Below are positions 14,187 to 24,881 of a stretch of 25,137 bases of DNA, one piece after another; the stretch's first letter is position 1, and the number at the start of each line of letters is the position of its first letter. The notes beneath the pieces were generated by a model. The model worked only from the letters and a program-made list of their open reading frames with translations. It was not told the DNA's origin and did no database searches. The stretch spans positions 1 through 25,137 of the forward strand of contig CAZVOE010000040.1 of the NCBI GenBank assembly GCA_964628935.1. The letters are read 5' to 3'. The DNA is from CAYLHQ01 sp964628935. Its GTDB lineage: Bacteria; Acidobacteriota; Polarisedimenticolia; Polarisedimenticolales; DASRJG01. Position numbers and translations under genes: made by a program.

Positions 14187-17100
14187 ATGCGCCGCGATGG
14201 ATCGATCCTTCTTCTCTTTCTGCTCCTGCCATCCCTCGCGTCCGCGCAGCAGGCCGACGGCATCGCGGTGCGCGTCCTCGATCCCGCGGGGGACAAGCCC
14301 CTCGCCCACGCAGGGGTCTCGTGCGCCGACCCGGCGGGTCCCGGCGCGACCGTGGGGGTGGACGGGCGCATCCCGGTCCTCGCGGCGTGCAAGAAAGTCC
14401 GGTGCTGGGCCGAAGGCTTCCTGGTGGGGGAGGCCGCGGTCGCGGGCCCATCGGTCGATTGCCGGGTGACCGCTGCGGCGCGGATCGAAGGGTTCGTCCG
14501 CGGCCTGACGTCGGCCGACGGGATGGAGGCGCGATTGTACGCGGTGGGGGGGAACACCCTCGCCGCGCGAGAGCCGCTCGTCGCGCCGTCGAAGAAGGAC
14601 GAGCCCCCCCGGCTGGCGCTCGGACCGGTGGCGGCGGGTCGCTACCGCATCGAACTCGTCCGCCGGAAGGACGGGTGGACCTGCCGGTCCGACCTCGGAC
14701 CCCTGGGGCACGGCTCCCACGCCGTGCTCGCCTCGTGGCGGCCGCCGAAAACCGTGAGGGGGAGGGTCGTCGGCGCGGACGGGCTTCCCGTCGCGTCGGT
14801 CGCCGTACGGATCTGGGGGAAATTCCCCGAAGACGCCCCCGCGGCGCAACGAATCCCGCGTCGCGCCGAGCCGATCGGGGCCTGGACGTGCGGTCCTTCC
14901 TCACCGCTCAAGGGAGGGACGGCGGCCGACGGGACGTTCGCGTTTCCCGCCGACCCCGAAGGATCGGTTCTCCTCGCCGCCGGGGGATGGGACGATCCTC
15001 TCGGCCTCGCCGCACGGTCGTTTCCGCGGCCCCCCGAAGAGATCGTGACCCTCCGCCTCGCGCGGCCGGTGCGTCTCGTCGCGCGCCTCGCCGATGAGGA
15101 AGACCGGCCGGTCGGCTGCCGGGGAGCGCTCACCGTCCGGGAGAGGGAATCGGCCTGGCTCTCGCGGCTCCTTCCCGGGGCGGCGCTCGAAGCGCCGTGC
15201 TCGGCGGAGGGTTCGCTCCGGCTCGGGCCGTTTCTTTCCTCGGAGTGGGATCTCTACGTCCGCCCGAAGCCCGGCCTTCCGCTGCGTGTGCGCGGGGATG
15301 CTCCGGAGGCGGGAACGACGGAGGACTTGGGGGTGCTCCGGGTGGAGCGAGGTGCTGCGGTCGCCGTCGAGGTCGTCGACCGTTCGGGGGCGCCGATCGA
15401 AGGGGCGCGCGTGCTCGGAAGCGGCTCCGCGGGGCTCGTCTTCAACGTCGAGGGGTTCACCGACGCTTCCGGGCGGGCGGAGCTCGCCGGGTTTCCGGAG
15501 TCGGGCCGCCTGCGTCTCGAGGTTTCGGCGGAGGGATACCGCACCGCGGTCCGGGACGATCTCGAACTCTCGGTCGGATCGGCGCGTATCGAGCTCGAGC
15601 GAGGCGTCATCCTCGAAGGTTCCGTCGAAGGGGAGTGGGGGGAGCCGGTCCCCGGGGCCGAGGTGCTCGCGCACGCCGATTCGGGGGCGCTCGCCTCTCG
15701 TACGGCCTCGACCGCGGAGGGGACATTCCGGATTGCCGACGCCGCGCCGGGATCGCTGCGCCTTGTCGCGAGCGCGGAGGGGTATCGGAGAGGGGAGCCG
15801 TTCGCGGTGACGGTCGAGGCGGGGGAGACGCGCTCCGGGCTGGTCCTGCCGCTCGGACGCGCGCGTGGACTTCGGGGGAAGGTTCTCGATCCGTCCGGAG
15901 CACCCCAGGTGGGGGCCACCGTGAGGCTGGTTCCGGACCAGGGGTCCGTCTCGGTCGATCGCGCGATCGCCGTCGCGGTGACCGGAGTGGGCGGGACGTT
16001 CGCGCTTCCCGCCGATCCGCAACCGCGGCAGTCCCTCGTCGCGACGGCGCCCGGGTTCGGGGCGGCCGTCGAGCCCGATGTCCTCGCGAAGGGAGACTCC
16101 GAGATTGTCCTGACGCTCGCCCCCGCGGGTGCGGTCGAGGCGAGGGTTCCCGTGGACCTGCCGCCCAGCCGGTGGGTCATGGTTCGGGACGGCCGCGGGG
16201 TGAGTCACTCCGCCGCCGTCTCCGGCCGCACGAGCGTCCACTTCTCCGACCTCGCTCCGGGGAAGGGACAAGCGGCCCTCCCGCCGGGAGCCGAGACGGC
16301 CGTCGAGATCGTCGCGGGGCGGACGACGGTCGTCGAGCTTCGCGACGGGCCCACCGTCGAGGGAACCGTCACCAAGGACGGACGCCCGCTGTCGAACTAC
16401 GTCGTGGCCGTCTCCGAACTCAGGGAGGGGGGCATGGCGACCGACGGAGCCGTCGAGACCGACTCCCTCGGCCGGTGGCGCCTCGAGAACAAGAAGGCGG
16501 GGACCTACCTCTTCTCCGCGATCGGTGCGGAGGGGCGCGCGGACAGGAAGGTGGATCTCCCGCCGGAGGGAGTCGTTCGAGTCGATCTGGCCGTCTCGAC
16601 CGTTCTCGTCGACGTCCTCGTCCGGGACGGGAAGACGGGAGAGCCCGTTCCAAACGCGTCGATCTTCCTCACGCCCGAAGGGGCGCAATGCAACGCGTCG
16701 ATGACCAGCCGCTCGTGGGGGAACCTGTTCGATCTCGACATCGACGTGTCGGTGAGCGACGGCGGGTGCGGGTTCGGGAGCACGACGGCGTCGGGGCGCG
16801 CGCGAATCGCGCTTTCCCGTCCCGGCCCGCACGCGCTTCGGGTGGGAGCGAAGCGTTACGAGACCCTCGAGCGGGAGGTCGAGTTCCGGGAGGGAGCGAA
16901 CGCGCTCTCGGTCGAGCTCCTGCCGACTCCGGGGCCACGCGTGCGCGTCACGATGCAGAGCGACCCGCCCGGGCTTCCCGGGACGCTCGAGTGCGTCACG
17001 GCGGGAGGGCAAAGCCGCCACAGCTACGGCGGCGTCTCCGGGGTGCAGGAGTGCCCCTTCGGGCCCGGTCCGGCGGAGGTGATCTTCCGCGTCGACGGGT

Positions 17101-17423
17101 ACGGCATCGGTCGGAAGGAGATCGTCGTTCCCGAGGACGGCGACCTCGAGGTGACGGTCACGGCGGTTCGATGCGGGCAGCTCCTCGTGGCCCGGGGGGC
17201 CGGCTCGACGGGGAGACCGGCGGTCCGAGACGCGACCGGCCTCGACTGGGGAGGTGTGCTCTCCCGGACCGCCGGCGGGGCGATCCAGCCCGTGGAAACG
17301 CCCGAGCTGGGATCGGCGTGGCTCCTCCGGTACCTGCCGCCGGGAGCCTACGCCGTCGAGCTCGACGGGAAACCGCGCGGGACCGTCTTCATCGAAGCGG
17401 GGACGACGGCGACGATTCCGTGA
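14187..17423 (+). CDS. Large secreted protein with repeated carboxypeptidase-regulatory-like domains
   Basis: 1078 residues. The signal peptide is SILLLFLLLPSLASA (cut near residue 20). The body is a chain of about eight to nine beta-sandwich units of the carboxypeptidase-regulatory-like/Ig type, each recognisable by a G-x-V-x-D-x-x-G-x-P-v-x-g-a-x-V start and a D-x-x-G-x-(F/W)-x-(L/I) and A-x-G-Y ending: for example RGRVVGADGLPVASVAV, VEVVDRSGAPIEGARV, GSVEGEWGEPVPGAEV, GKVLDPSGAPQVGATV, GTVTKDGRPLSNYVV and VRDGKTGEPVPNASI. No enzyme domain, membrane anchor or sorting signal is seen, so it is probably an exported structural or adhesive protein. AGGAG at 14176-14180 serves the ATG at 14187. 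Its TGA is directly followed by the stop of the converging gene. Confidence 0.85.
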   Translation: MRRDGSILLLFLLLPSLASAQQADGIAVRVLDPAGDKPLAHAGVSCADPAGPGATVGVDGRIPVLAACKKVRCWAEGFLVGEAAVAGPSVDCRVTAAARIEGFVRGLTSADGMEARLYAVGGNTLAAREPLVAPSKKDEPPRLALGPVAAGRYRIELVRRKDGWTCRSDLGPLGHGSHAVLASWRPPKTVRGRVVGADGLPVASVAVRIWGKFPEDAPAAQRIPRRAEPIGAWTCGPSSPLKGGTAADGTFAFPADPEGSVLLAAGGWDDPLGLAARSFPRPPEEIVTLRLARPVRLVARLADEEDRPVGCRGALTVRERESAWLSRLLPGAALEAPCSAEGSLRLGPFLSSEWDLYVRPKPGLPLRVRGDAPEAGTTEDLGVLRVERGAAVAVEVVDRSGAPIEGARVLGSGSAGLVFNVEGFTDASGRAELAGFPESGRLRLEVSAEGYRTAVRDDLELSVGSARIELERGVILEGSVEGEWGEPVPGAEVLAHADSGALASRTASTAEGTFRIADAAPGSLRLVASAEGYRRGEPFAVTVEAGETRSGLVLPLGRARGLRGKVLDPSGAPQVGATVRLVPDQGSVSVDRAIAVAVTGVGGTFALPADPQPRQSLVATAPGFGAAVEPDVLAKGDSEIVLTLAPAGAVEARVPVDLPPSRWVMVRDGRGVSHSAAVSGRTSVHFSDLAPGKGQAALPPGAETAVEIVAGRTTVVELRDGPTVEGTVTKDGRPLSNYVVAVSELREGGMATDGAVETDSLGRWRLENKKAGTYLFSAIGAEGRADRKVDLPPEGVVRVDLAVSTVLVDVLVRDGKTGEPVPNASIFLTPEGAQCNASMTSRSWGNLFDLDIDVSVSDGGCGFGSTTASGRARIALSRPGPHALRVGAKRYETLEREVEFREGANALSVELLPTPGPRVRVTMQSDPPGLPGTLECVTAGGQSRHSYGGVSGVQECPFGPGPAEVIFRVDGYGIGRKEIVVPEDGDLEVTVTAVRCGQLLVARGAGSTGRPAVRDATGLDWGGVLSRTAGGAIQPVETPELGSAWLLRYLPPGAYAVELDGKPRGTVFIEAGTTATIP

Positions 17424-18023
17424 TCAGATGCCTCGCACCGATCCGGCCGACCAGGTGACGGAGATCGGCGTGCACACCGGCTGATCGGAGTCGCACACCT
17501 CGCGCGGGTCGATGAACTCGAGACTGCCGTCGGGGATCCCGTTCGCGTTGGCGTCGGCGGTCTCGTTGAAAAACGTCCGCACGCGGAAGGTGAGCGAGAC
17601 GAGCTCGCGGGTCCCGACGACGTCCACTCCGGGGATCGTGCCCCCGGCGTTCTGAACGCGGGTGGCGTTCACGATGACCTGACCCGGCACGGTCGTGGCG
17701 TCGGCGCGGAAGTCGAGGTTGGTGACCCCGCCGTCGCGGAGGAACGATCCGGCCGAGTTCAATCCCTGGTAGGCGACGAAGTCGGGATCGATCCGGATGC
17801 GGAACGCGGCCCCGAAGAAATCGGGAATATCGGTCGCGGAGATCTTGATCGTGAAGCTCGTGCCGCTCGCGCTTCCCGCGAGTTGGGCGATCGAACCGGG
17901 GGTCGCGGTCCCCGGGGTGAACGAGGCCACCGGTCCGACGGGAGCCGGATTGTCGTCTCCGCCTCCGCACGCGGTCGTTCCGAGCGCCAGAATCGCGATC
18001 GCCGCCAAGCCCCACCGTCCCAT
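17424..18023 (-). CDS. Lipoprotein with cohesin-like domain
   Basis: 199 residues from ATG 18023, chosen because AAAGGAG lies at 18029-18035 five bases upstream and because it gives a short lipoprotein signal (GLAAIAILALGTTAC, then GGGDD). The lipidation cysteine is residue ~19; the -3 residue is Thr, a weak lipobox. The mature part (~50-150) has the pattern of type I cohesins: FTIKISATDIPDFFGAAFRI, IDPDFVAYQGL, VIVNATRV and a final ELVSLTFRVR strand. NANGIPDGSLEF is a single Ca-loop-like segment. It is probably anchored in the outer membrane facing outward or in the periplasm. It lies 65 nt downstream of the dockerin-bearing beta-helix gene, so it is a candidate receptor for that protein. 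Cohesin assignment is by pattern only. Confidence 0.75.
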   Translation of the reverse strand: MGRWGLAAIAILALGTTACGGGDDNPAPVGPVASFTPGTATPGSIAQLAGSASGTSFTIKISATDIPDFFGAAFRIRIDPDFVAYQGLNSAGSFLRDGGVTNLDFRADATTVPGQVIVNATRVQNAGGTIPGVDVVGTRELVSLTFRVRTFFNETADANANGIPDGSLEFIDPREVCDSDQPVCTPISVTWSAGSVRGI

Positions 18024-18088
18024 TCGGTCTCCTTTCGGTTCCATTCGAGCGTATGGGATGCGATTCATCGTCTTCTCCTGCCCGACCT

Positions 18089-20242
18089 TCAGGGACATGC
18101 CTGGCCGTAGAAGGCGGCCACGTACGAGAGGTCGTCGCCGTCCACGTCACCGTCGCGATCGCGATCGGCGGCCGGATTGAATCGGGCCGGCTGCGAAGAG
18201 ATCGACGCGAACGACGACGCGATGCGCAGGACGTCGACGCCGTCCACGATCCCGTCGCCGCTCACGTCGGGGAACGTCCGCGGCGCGTTCAGCGTGTTCC
18301 CGAGATGGCCGAGGTTCACGATTCCCCCGTTCGGTTGCGGCTCCGACGTCAGACGTCCGAAACCGTCGCGGGGCCCCTCGAGCGGGTCTCCGGCGTCGAT
18401 CGATGCGGAACACAGCAGGGGGACGTAGAACGCGCTCAACTCGGGATCGAAGCTCTGGTTGCCGGCCTGGCCGGTCCGGTCCCCGACGTTCGGGCCGTAA
18501 AGCGAACCGGCCACGTCATAGACGTCGTTGTAACGGACGGTGAGTGACCGCTGGTCCGCTCCGCCGACGAAGCCGCTCTCGAGTTCGATCTCCTCGTTCA
18601 CGTAGAGGATCGAGTTCGAAACCTCGGTCACGGTCGATCCAAGGTTGAGGGAGGTGTCCTGGTAGGTGAACGCGTCGACATAGACGCCGGCGCCTCCCGG
18701 ATCGACGGAGTTCGCGGCGACCGTGTTGAACTCGAGGGACGCCGTCGCGGTCGCGAGTCCCCTGGATTCGAGCAGCGTGTGCACCCCGCCACCCTCCGCG
18801 TCGCTGCCGAGGTTCGACGCGGTGTTGGTCACGACGAGGTTGTTCTCGAATCGCACCCTCGCGTCGGTCGCGAGGGTGGCGCCGCCGTCCGGCTGGGAGT
18901 CGGCGAGGACGTAAAGGCTCGCCCCGCCGCCGACCGTCGCGGCGGCATTGTTCTGGATCGTGTTGTTCTCGAACGAGATGTCCACGGTCGGCGTCAGGTT
19001 TCGCGCCTGGATGATCTCGGCGTAGACGCCTCCGCCTCCGCCGGGGACGAACGGGGACTGGACGGCGCCGGTGTGCGAATTCCCCGAGATCGAGTTCCCC
19101 TCGACGGCGAGAGTCGTCTTCGCGGTGGAATCGAGGTCGGCGTGCTGGGCGTAAACGTAGACGCCTCCTCCTCCGCCGTCGGCGATATTCGCCGTGACGG
19201 AGTTGTTCCGTACCCGCACCTCGTAACCCGGATCGCCGCTCGAAGCGGGGCCGGTCGTTCCGAGCACCTGCGCGATGACGCCCCCTCCGTACCCTTCGGC
19301 CCGATTGTTTCGGATCACGTTGTCGTCGACGTCGATGACCTCGCTTCCCGACGCTGGGTAGCCGTAGGTCGACACGTAGAGACCGCCCCCGTACGCGACC
19401 CCGCCCGAGGTGCCGAGGGTCGCCGAGTTCCCGTCGATCAAGTTCTTCGTGATGGTCACGCGCGACACGTCGGCCGGGTCGTACGAGTCGGTCAGGACGT
19501 AGAGCCCGCCGCCGTACCCACCGGCGTCGCTCTCCGCGGTGTTCGAGGCGATCGTGTTGGATTCGACCGTTACCGTTCCACCGGCGCCGTAGAAGGCGAT
19601 GCCGCGCACCATGACCCCTCCTCCGAGCGCGGCCGCGTTGTTCTGGATGACGTTCTGCTTGATCGCGGACTCGCCGTCGATGTCCGTGACGTAGTAGCCG
19701 GTATAGACGTACACCCCGCCCCCCCGAAGGGCGGAGTTTCCCTCGATGACGTTGTTCGTGATCTGCACGGCGCCGTATCCGCGGACCCCTCCTCCTCCCT
19801 GGTTCCCCTTGATCGTGAATCCGCGGAGCACCGCCCGGTCCCCGAGTTCCACCACCGGGAGGAACACGATCTGTCCGCCGACGTCCACGAAGCAGTCGAG
19901 TCCCGTCGCATCGAGGATCGTCGTGTCCGACCGGCGGTTGACCTCGTAGTCCTCCGCGACGATCGTGAGATCGGCCGGGACCGGGGCCCCGGACCCGCCG
20001 TCCACGAAGAACGCGGTGACGCATTCGTTGTAGGTGCCGGGGGCGACTCGGATCGTCTCGCCGCCGACCGTCGAGTCGATCGCGCACTGGAGCGTCCGGC
20101 ACGCCGTTGCCGAACTCCGACAGTTCGTCGAGACCGCGCAGTCGGCCGGGTCGGTCCCCGTCGGGGAGACGTACACGGTGGTCTGCGCCGCCGCCGCTCC
20201 CGTCAGCGCGAAGAGCAACGCGGCAAGAAGGAGTGGACGCAT
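18089..20242 (-). CDS. Secreted right-handed beta-helix protein with C-terminal dockerin-like module
   Basis: 717 residues. The signal peptide is LLLAALLFALTGAAAA (cut near residue 19); GGAGGG at 20252-20257 supports ATG 20242. Residues ~45-80 (CRTLQCAID..GGETIRVAPGTYNE) are the usual start of polysaccharide-lyase-like beta-helices. Residues ~140-560 contain about ten repeats of the form N-x-(V/I)-x-x-N-x-A-x-x-x-G-G-G-(V/L)-Y-V, a right-handed parallel beta-helix. Residues 657-717 hold two dockerin-type calcium loops, DVSGDGIVDGVDVLRIAS and DRDRDGDVDGDDLSYVAA, separated by a linker. It may be a surface carbohydrate-binding or lyase-like protein or an adhesin; no catalytic residues can be assigned. 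A promoter lies at 20296-20324, and the cohesin-like lipoprotein gene follows. Confidence 0.88.
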   Translation of the reverse strand: MRPLLLAALLFALTGAAAAQTTVYVSPTGTDPADCAVSTNCRSSATACRTLQCAIDSTVGGETIRVAPGTYNECVTAFFVDGGSGAPVPADLTIVAEDYEVNRRSDTTILDATGLDCFVDVGGQIVFLPVVELGDRAVLRGFTIKGNQGGGGVRGYGAVQITNNVIEGNSALRGGGVYVYTGYYVTDIDGESAIKQNVIQNNAAALGGGVMVRGIAFYGAGGTVTVESNTIASNTAESDAGGYGGGLYVLTDSYDPADVSRVTITKNLIDGNSATLGTSGGVAYGGGLYVSTYGYPASGSEVIDVDDNVIRNNRAEGYGGGVIAQVLGTTGPASSGDPGYEVRVRNNSVTANIADGGGGGVYVYAQHADLDSTAKTTLAVEGNSISGNSHTGAVQSPFVPGGGGGVYAEIIQARNLTPTVDISFENNTIQNNAAATVGGGASLYVLADSQPDGGATLATDARVRFENNLVVTNTASNLGSDAEGGGVHTLLESRGLATATASLEFNTVAANSVDPGGAGVYVDAFTYQDTSLNLGSTVTEVSNSILYVNEEIELESGFVGGADQRSLTVRYNDVYDVAGSLYGPNVGDRTGQAGNQSFDPELSAFYVPLLCSASIDAGDPLEGPRDGFGRLTSEPQPNGGIVNLGHLGNTLNAPRTFPDVSGDGIVDGVDVLRIASSFASISSQPARFNPAADRDRDGDVDGDDLSYVAAFYGQACP

Positions 20243-20295
20243 TTCGGGGGACCCTCCGCGGGGGTTGAACTCCAGGGGACCGGCGAACCTTTGAG

Positions 20296-20324
20296 ATTAT
20301 TCGTCCAGATCGGTATCCGTGCAA
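20296..20324 (-). promoter_or_regulatory. Promoter of beta-helix/lipoprotein unit
   Basis: On the minus strand TTGCAC (20319-20324), 17-bp spacer, AATAAT (20296-20301), the latter five of six to the consensus -10. It is 53 nt before the start codon, in an AT-richer part of an otherwise GC-rich spacer. The rest of the 221-bp spacer holds only the lepA hairpin. Confidence 0.5.
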
Positions 20325-20412
20325 TCTGGGGGAACGGCTGGCATTTTTTCCCGCGGGGACCCATCGTTCCTCCGGAATCGACGGCGGCTGGCTCCGCCGC
20401 GGAGGATTCGGA

Positions 20413-20454
20413 GGGGCCCCCGGCAGGGTGGGATGGACCCGCGCAGGGGGCCCC
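20413..20454 (-). terminator. GC-rich hairpin behind lepA (possible terminator)
   Basis: GGGGCCCCC (20413-20421) and GGGGGCCCC (20446-20454) are perfect 9-bp complements around a 24-nt loop, starting 9 nt after the lepA stop on the minus strand. There is no T-run, so it may stabilise the 3' end or act with Rho rather than be an intrinsic terminator. Confidence 0.5.
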
Positions 20455-20463
20455 GTGAGCCGC

Positions 20464-22260
<1,797 letters not shown>

Positions 22261-22286
22261 GGGATGACCGCTCGAGGCGGCCGGGC

Positions 22287-22295
22287 AGTATAGCA
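22287..22295 (-). promoter_or_regulatory. Extended -10 promoter for lepA
   Basis: On the minus strand TGC-TATACT lies in the 36-bp ccoS-lepA gap, an extended -10 with five of six hexamer matches. Transcription would start about 20 nt before the lepA ATG. The -35 region, inside ccoS, is poor. Confidence 0.45.
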
Positions 22296-22296
22296 A

Positions 22297-22437
22297 CTAG
22301 TCGTCTTCGTCGAGGATGCGGGAGGCGGGGGTTTCGACATCGTCGTATTGCCCGGAACGGGCGGCCCAAAGAAAAACGAGCACCGCACCCAGGGCGAAGA
22401 GCAGAGAGGCCGGGAGGAGGATGAACATCACGCTCAC
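22297..22437 (-). CDS. ccoS: cbb3-type cytochrome oxidase assembly protein CcoS
   Basis: 46 residues if started at GTG 22437, which overlaps the ccoI stop by four bases (GTGA) and has GGGGAGGGG about five bases upstream; the next start is ATG 22428 (43 residues). One membrane helix (MFILLPASLLFALGAVLVFLW) is followed by the family signature AARSGQYDDVETPASRILDEDD. CcoS is a small inner-membrane protein needed for cofactor loading of cbb3 cytochrome oxidase. Location directly behind ccoI is the classic arrangement. Confidence 0.9.
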   Translation of the reverse strand: MSVMFILLPASLLFALGAVLVFLWAARSGQYDDVETPASRILDEDD

Positions 22438-24881
22438 GACGTCCCCTCCCCGGAAGACGGAAACATCCGCGATGCGGCCGTCGTCCCCACGACGGTGAGG
22501 GAGCTGAGCGGCATCAGGACCGCGGCGACGATCGGGTTGATGAGCCCCGCCATGGCGAGTCCCGCTCCGACGACGTTGTAGAGGAGCGAAAAGGCGAGGT
22601 TCCAGCGGATCGTGCGCATCGTCCGGCGCGCTCCCTCGAAGACCTCGAGAACCGGCGCGACGCCGCTGCGCGTGACGAAGACGTCGGCGGCTGCGAGCGC
22701 GGCCTCGGCGCCTCCGTGCACGGCGATCCCGACGTCGGCGGCGGCGAGGGCGACGGCGTCGTTCACGCCGTCCCCCACCATCACCACCGTCCGTCGCGCT
22801 GCCGCGTCGCGGACGATCCTCGACTTCTCCTCCGGTCCGATTTCCCCTCGGGCGTCGGCGGGCTCGATCCCGAGCGCGCGGCCGACGGCGGCGACGACAT
22901 CGCGATGATCTCCCGAGAGGATCCCGACCTGCCACCCCGACCGGCGCAACCGCTCCACCGCCTGCGGTGCGTCCGGACGGATCGGATCCCCCAGCCCGGC
23001 CGCGGCGACGACGCGCCCGTCGACCGCCACCACCACGGGGGTGAGCGCGCGCGCGGTCCACTCCGAGAGGAGAGAAGACCGGCTCCCGTCGAACGGGCCG
23101 CATCGCGCTGCGACGAACGCCGGTGAGCCGACGACGATCGCACGGCCGTCGACGGTCCCCTCGAGGCCGCCCCCGTGTGTCTCGCGCACCTCTACGTCCC
23201 CGTCGACCTCCCCGCACGCCTCCACGATCGCGCGCGCCGCCGGATGGCTCGAGTGCCGTTCGGCGGCGGCGACGAGGCGCCAGGCTTCCGCGGGTCCCTC
23301 CCGTTCGACGAGCATGAGCCGCCCCTCGGTCAGCGTCCCCGTCTTGTCGAGCCAGATGCGGCCCGGCCGCGTCAACGCCTCGAGGACGTCTCCTCCCTTC
23401 ACGAGGATTCCGGCGCGCGCCGCCTGACCGATCGAGAGGGTCGTCGCGAGCGGGGTCGAGAGCCCGAGCGCGCAAGGGCAGGTCACGATGAGTAAGGCGA
23501 TTGCGTGGTCGAGGGCCGTCGATACACCGCGCGACGCCCAGAGGGCGAAGGTGGCGGCGGAGAGGACGAGGACGACCGCGACCAGAATCCCCGAGATCCG
23601 GTCGGCGAGGAGGACGATCGGCGCGCGGCGCGATGCGAACTCGTCCACGAGCCGCATGAGCCTCCCGACGCGGGTCTCTTCTCCCGCGGCGACGACCTCC
23701 ACCTCGAGCCTCGAGGAGAGGTTCAATGTCCCCGCATGGACGAGGGAACCCGGTTCGACCTCGACGGGGCGCGACTCTCCGGTCAGCAGCGCGACGTTGA
23801 CGGCGGAGGAGCCTGAAGAAACCCGGCCGTCCGCCGGAAAGAGGTCTCCGGGGAGGACCTCGACCGTCATGCCCGGCACGAGCGATTCGACCGGAACCGT
23901 CCTGGCCGTTCCGCCGTCGAGCAGTCGCGCCGAGGCAGGACACAGCGCCGCAAGGAGCTCCGCCGAATCGGCCGAGGTGCGCTGCTTCCTCATTTGGAGC
24001 CACCGCCCCGCGAGGAGTAGGAAGATCAGCATCGTCACCGATTCGAAGTAAACGGGGCCGCCGCCGCGAAGCGTGTTTCCGACGCCGTGGGCGAAACCGG
24101 CGACGATCCCGATCGCGATCGGAACGTCCATGTGGAGGGCCTTCGCCCGGAGGGCGCCGAGGGCGCCGCGGAAGAAGACGCCGCCGCCCCAAACGAGGGC
24201 GGGGATCGAGATGACGAGGCTCGTCCACCGAAAGAGCGCCTCGTACTCGGGCTCCATCCCGTGAAGGAGGCCGCCGTAGAGAGCGAAGGCGATTGCCATC
24301 GTGTTCCCCGCGGAGGCCCCGGAGATTCCGAGGCGCATCAACATCGAGCGTTCCGCCTTGCGCCGCACCGATTCCGCCGCTTCCCCCCGGAGGGGGTGCG
24401 GCGTGTAACCGAGTCGGTCGAGGCTCCGCGCGACGGCGGAAAGGGGGCTGCGCTCGGGGTCCCACGTGACGCGCACGCGGGAGCGGGGGAGATCGAGCCT
24501 CGCCTCGAGGACGCCCGGATCGAGGTCCGGAAGGCGTTCCACCAGCCAGACGCAGGCGGCGCAGTGGACGCCTTCGAGGAAGAACTCGGTCCGCGCGGCG
24601 CCGTCCGGAAGCGCCCGCACCGATCGTGCGGCGAAGGACGGGTCGTCGAACTCCTCGAACGATCGTCCCGTCACCCGCGCCGGACGGGCCGCGGTTCCGG
24701 ACGATTCGCGCAGGGAGTAGTAGCGCGAGAGACCGTGGGCGAGGAGCGCTCCGTGGACCGCTTCGCATCCCTCGCAACAGAACGCCTCCGCTGCGGCCTC
24801 CGCGGGACGGCGCGCGGGCGGCACCGGTAGTCCACAGTGGACGCAGGAGAGCGAGGAGGGCGCCGCCTCAGCGACCGGCAT
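22434..24881 (-). CDS. ccoI: Copper-translocating P1B-type ATPase CcoI/FixI
   Basis: 815 residues. An N-terminal CxxC pair region (C13, C16 and FCCEGC at 34-39) typical of CcoI is followed by an HMA-like domain with GVHCAACVWLVE (Cys107, Cys110). Transmembrane helices follow, then the actuator TGES (367-370), the ion-channel CPC (468-470), the phosphorylated Asp512 in DKTGT, the HP motif (546-547) and the hinge GDGVND (703-708). It exports Cu(I) across the inner membrane to supply the CuB centre of cbb3 oxidase. It overlaps the upstream TauE/SafE-like gene by 14 nt and ccoS by 4 nt. The structural ccoNOP genes and ccoG/H are not in the window. Confidence 0.95.
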   Translation of the reverse strand: MPVAEAAPSSLSCVHCGLPVPPARRPAEAAAEAFCCEGCEAVHGALLAHGLSRYYSLRESSGTAARPARVTGRSFEEFDDPSFAARSVRALPDGAARTEFFLEGVHCAACVWLVERLPDLDPGVLEARLDLPRSRVRVTWDPERSPLSAVARSLDRLGYTPHPLRGEAAESVRRKAERSMLMRLGISGASAGNTMAIAFALYGGLLHGMEPEYEALFRWTSLVISIPALVWGGGVFFRGALGALRAKALHMDVPIAIGIVAGFAHGVGNTLRGGGPVYFESVTMLIFLLLAGRWLQMRKQRTSADSAELLAALCPASARLLDGGTARTVPVESLVPGMTVEVLPGDLFPADGRVSSGSSAVNVALLTGESRPVEVEPGSLVHAGTLNLSSRLEVEVVAAGEETRVGRLMRLVDEFASRRAPIVLLADRISGILVAVVLVLSAATFALWASRGVSTALDHAIALLIVTCPCALGLSTPLATTLSIGQAARAGILVKGGDVLEALTRPGRIWLDKTGTLTEGRLMLVEREGPAEAWRLVAAAERHSSHPAARAIVEACGEVDGDVEVRETHGGGLEGTVDGRAIVVGSPAFVAARCGPFDGSRSSLLSEWTARALTPVVVAVDGRVVAAAGLGDPIRPDAPQAVERLRRSGWQVGILSGDHRDVVAAVGRALGIEPADARGEIGPEEKSRIVRDAAARRTVVMVGDGVNDAVALAAADVGIAVHGGAEAALAAADVFVTRSGVAPVLEVFEGARRTMRTIRWNLAFSLLYNVVGAGLAMAGLINPIVAAVLMPLSSLTVVGTTAASRMFPSSGEGTS

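Noticed and set aside
18089..20242. Cellulosome component
   Set aside because: A single dockerin-like module with no glycoside hydrolase, scaffoldin or repeated cohesins; dockerin-like modules are widespread outside cellulosomes.
22297..24777. An 826-codon minus-strand frame overlapping ccoI
   Set aside because: Only its last ~46 codons are real (CcoS); the rest is out of frame with the ccoI motifs and Arg-rich.
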